Assembly: GCA_026395315.1 (NCBI GenBank)
Contig: JAPLYY010000026.1
Span: forward strand, 1 to 11,883
DNA: 11,883 bases
From: Candidatus Shapirobacteria bacterium
GTDB lineage: Bacteria; Patescibacteriota; Microgenomatia; UBA12405
Direction: 5' to 3'
Below the pieces are notes generated by a model. The model did not search any database and was not told the DNA's origin. It saw only the letters and a program-made list of their open reading frames with translations. Positions 11,408 through 11,883 of the stretch are shown one piece after another. The number at the start of each line of letters is the position of its first letter. Within the stretch, counting starts at the first letter, position 1. A program made the translations under genes and the position numbers.

Positions 11408-11883
11408 GTGATTTGGTTATTTTTATTACCATTTTTTGTCTTTGCCCAATCCGTTCTCGCTTCTCCTACCATTAAAATTGATTCTGTTCCATTGCCTTTT
11501 GAAATTGGAACATCAATTTCTATCCCATTTACTGTTACCAATACAGATGTTGGTAATAGCTATCACTACAAAGTCGTCGGCGTTGGTGTTTCTCTTGACA
11601 ATTTACCCGACATTAAATGCAATGAATTTTACAATAATTGTCCAATATTTTCAGTCGGCACGAGTGAAACCATCAAAATGAACTCCATCGCCAAATTGTA
11701 CAACACTACTGGAAAAATATATATAAAAATTGCTCAAGTTGACACTCATTCAACCAAAGACGGAGAAGCATTTTCTTTTGATAACAATTCTCCGAGCCAA
11801 TCTGTTGGAGAAACTACTTCCACAATATCAATTCCAGTCCCAACTTTAGAACCAAGTTTAAACATTGATTCAATATCTCTAAA
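11408..11883 (+). CDS. Secreted or surface protein with Ig-like repeat domains, cut by window end
   Basis: The frame is open from GTG 11408 to the end of the window (158 codons plus 2 bases). Residues 1-19, MIWLFLLPFFVFAQSVLAS, form a signal peptide with probable cleavage near A-S-P. The rest is rich in Ser, Thr, Asn, Ile and Val with predicted strands: PTIKIDSVPLPFEIGTSISIPFTVTNTDVGNSYHYK suggests an Ig-like or fibronectin-like module, and the pattern begins again at the end (PSLNIDSISL after a Pro/Thr/Ser linker), so tandem modules are likely. Two cysteines (in DIKCNEF and NNCPIF) could form a disulfide. I recall similar secreted proteins, some with C-terminal lamin-tail or anchor domains, in Microgenomates, but the C-terminus is not visible. 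It starts 8 bases after the gltX stop. Confidence 0.7.
   Translation, partial: MIWLFLLPFFVFAQSVLASPTIKIDSVPLPFEIGTSISIPFTVTNTDVGNSYHYKVVGVGVSLDNLPDIKCNEFYNNCPIFSVGTSETIKMNSIAKLYNTTGKIYIKIAQVDTHSTKDGEAFSFDNNSPSQSVGETTSTISIPVPTLEPSLNIDSISL

Noticed and set aside
11436..11681. Plus-strand open frame of 81 codons downstream of gltX
   Set aside because: It is Leu/Pro-rich out-of-frame translation of the signal-peptide-bearing gene that starts at 11408 in another frame and stays open to the window end.

Overview
The window looks like a piece of a small, densely packed bacterial genome of the Candidate Phyla Radiation (Patescibacteria), most likely a Microgenomates-like lineage. That placement is inferred from several things: an AT-rich base composition, almost no intergenic space, an archaeal-type short AspRS, a CCA-adding enzyme with an HD domain, a secreted Ser/Thr/Asn-rich repeat protein, and scattered short GC-rich hairpin repeats of a kind I recall from such genomes. 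TGA acts as a stop (SET gene, secD), so there is no sign of the TGA-glycine code used by Gracilibacteria and SR1. I see no tRNA, rRNA, CRISPR array, transposase or phage gene. No stretch over 300 bases lacks a gene; the longest gap is about 110 bases (4257-4366).

Layout. 1-2648 (+) reads as one operon: the tail of a probable nucleotidyltransferase-type protein, an AbrB/MazE-like DNA-binding protein, then secD (broken into two overlapping frames) and secF of the Sec translocase. 2645-4630 (-) holds, in transcription order, an RRM-type RNA-binding protein, a CCA tRNA nucleotidyltransferase and an 87-residue unknown protein, which meets secF tail to tail on a shared TTAA. 4733-8546 (+) is recJ (DHH ssDNA exonuclease), aspS (archaeal-type AspRS) and a membrane-anchored D,D-carboxypeptidase, packed as a probable operon. 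8605-9651 (-) is an unknown membrane-anchored protein, divergent from a small SET-domain protein (9686-10102 +). gltX (10131-11399 +) follows with a shortened C-terminus, then a secreted protein that runs off the window end.

How the parts relate. These are mostly housekeeping genes: protein export (SecDF), tRNA maturation and charging (CCA enzyme, AspRS, GluRS), recombination and repair (RecJ) and wall trimming (D,D-carboxypeptidase). AspRS, and possibly GluRS, may mischarge tRNAs that an amidotransferase would then correct.

The strongest non-gene signal is promoter placement. At seven genes a -10 hexamer (TAAAAT, TATAAT or TATCAT, four with an upstream extended -10 TG) ends 5-7 bases before the start codon, so the start codon would be at or next to the transcription start: leaderless mRNAs without Shine-Dalgarno sites. 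At two of these seven, and at a weaker eighth site, the -10 contains the stop codon of the previous gene. The RRM gene is the exception, with a predicted leader that folds as a hairpin.
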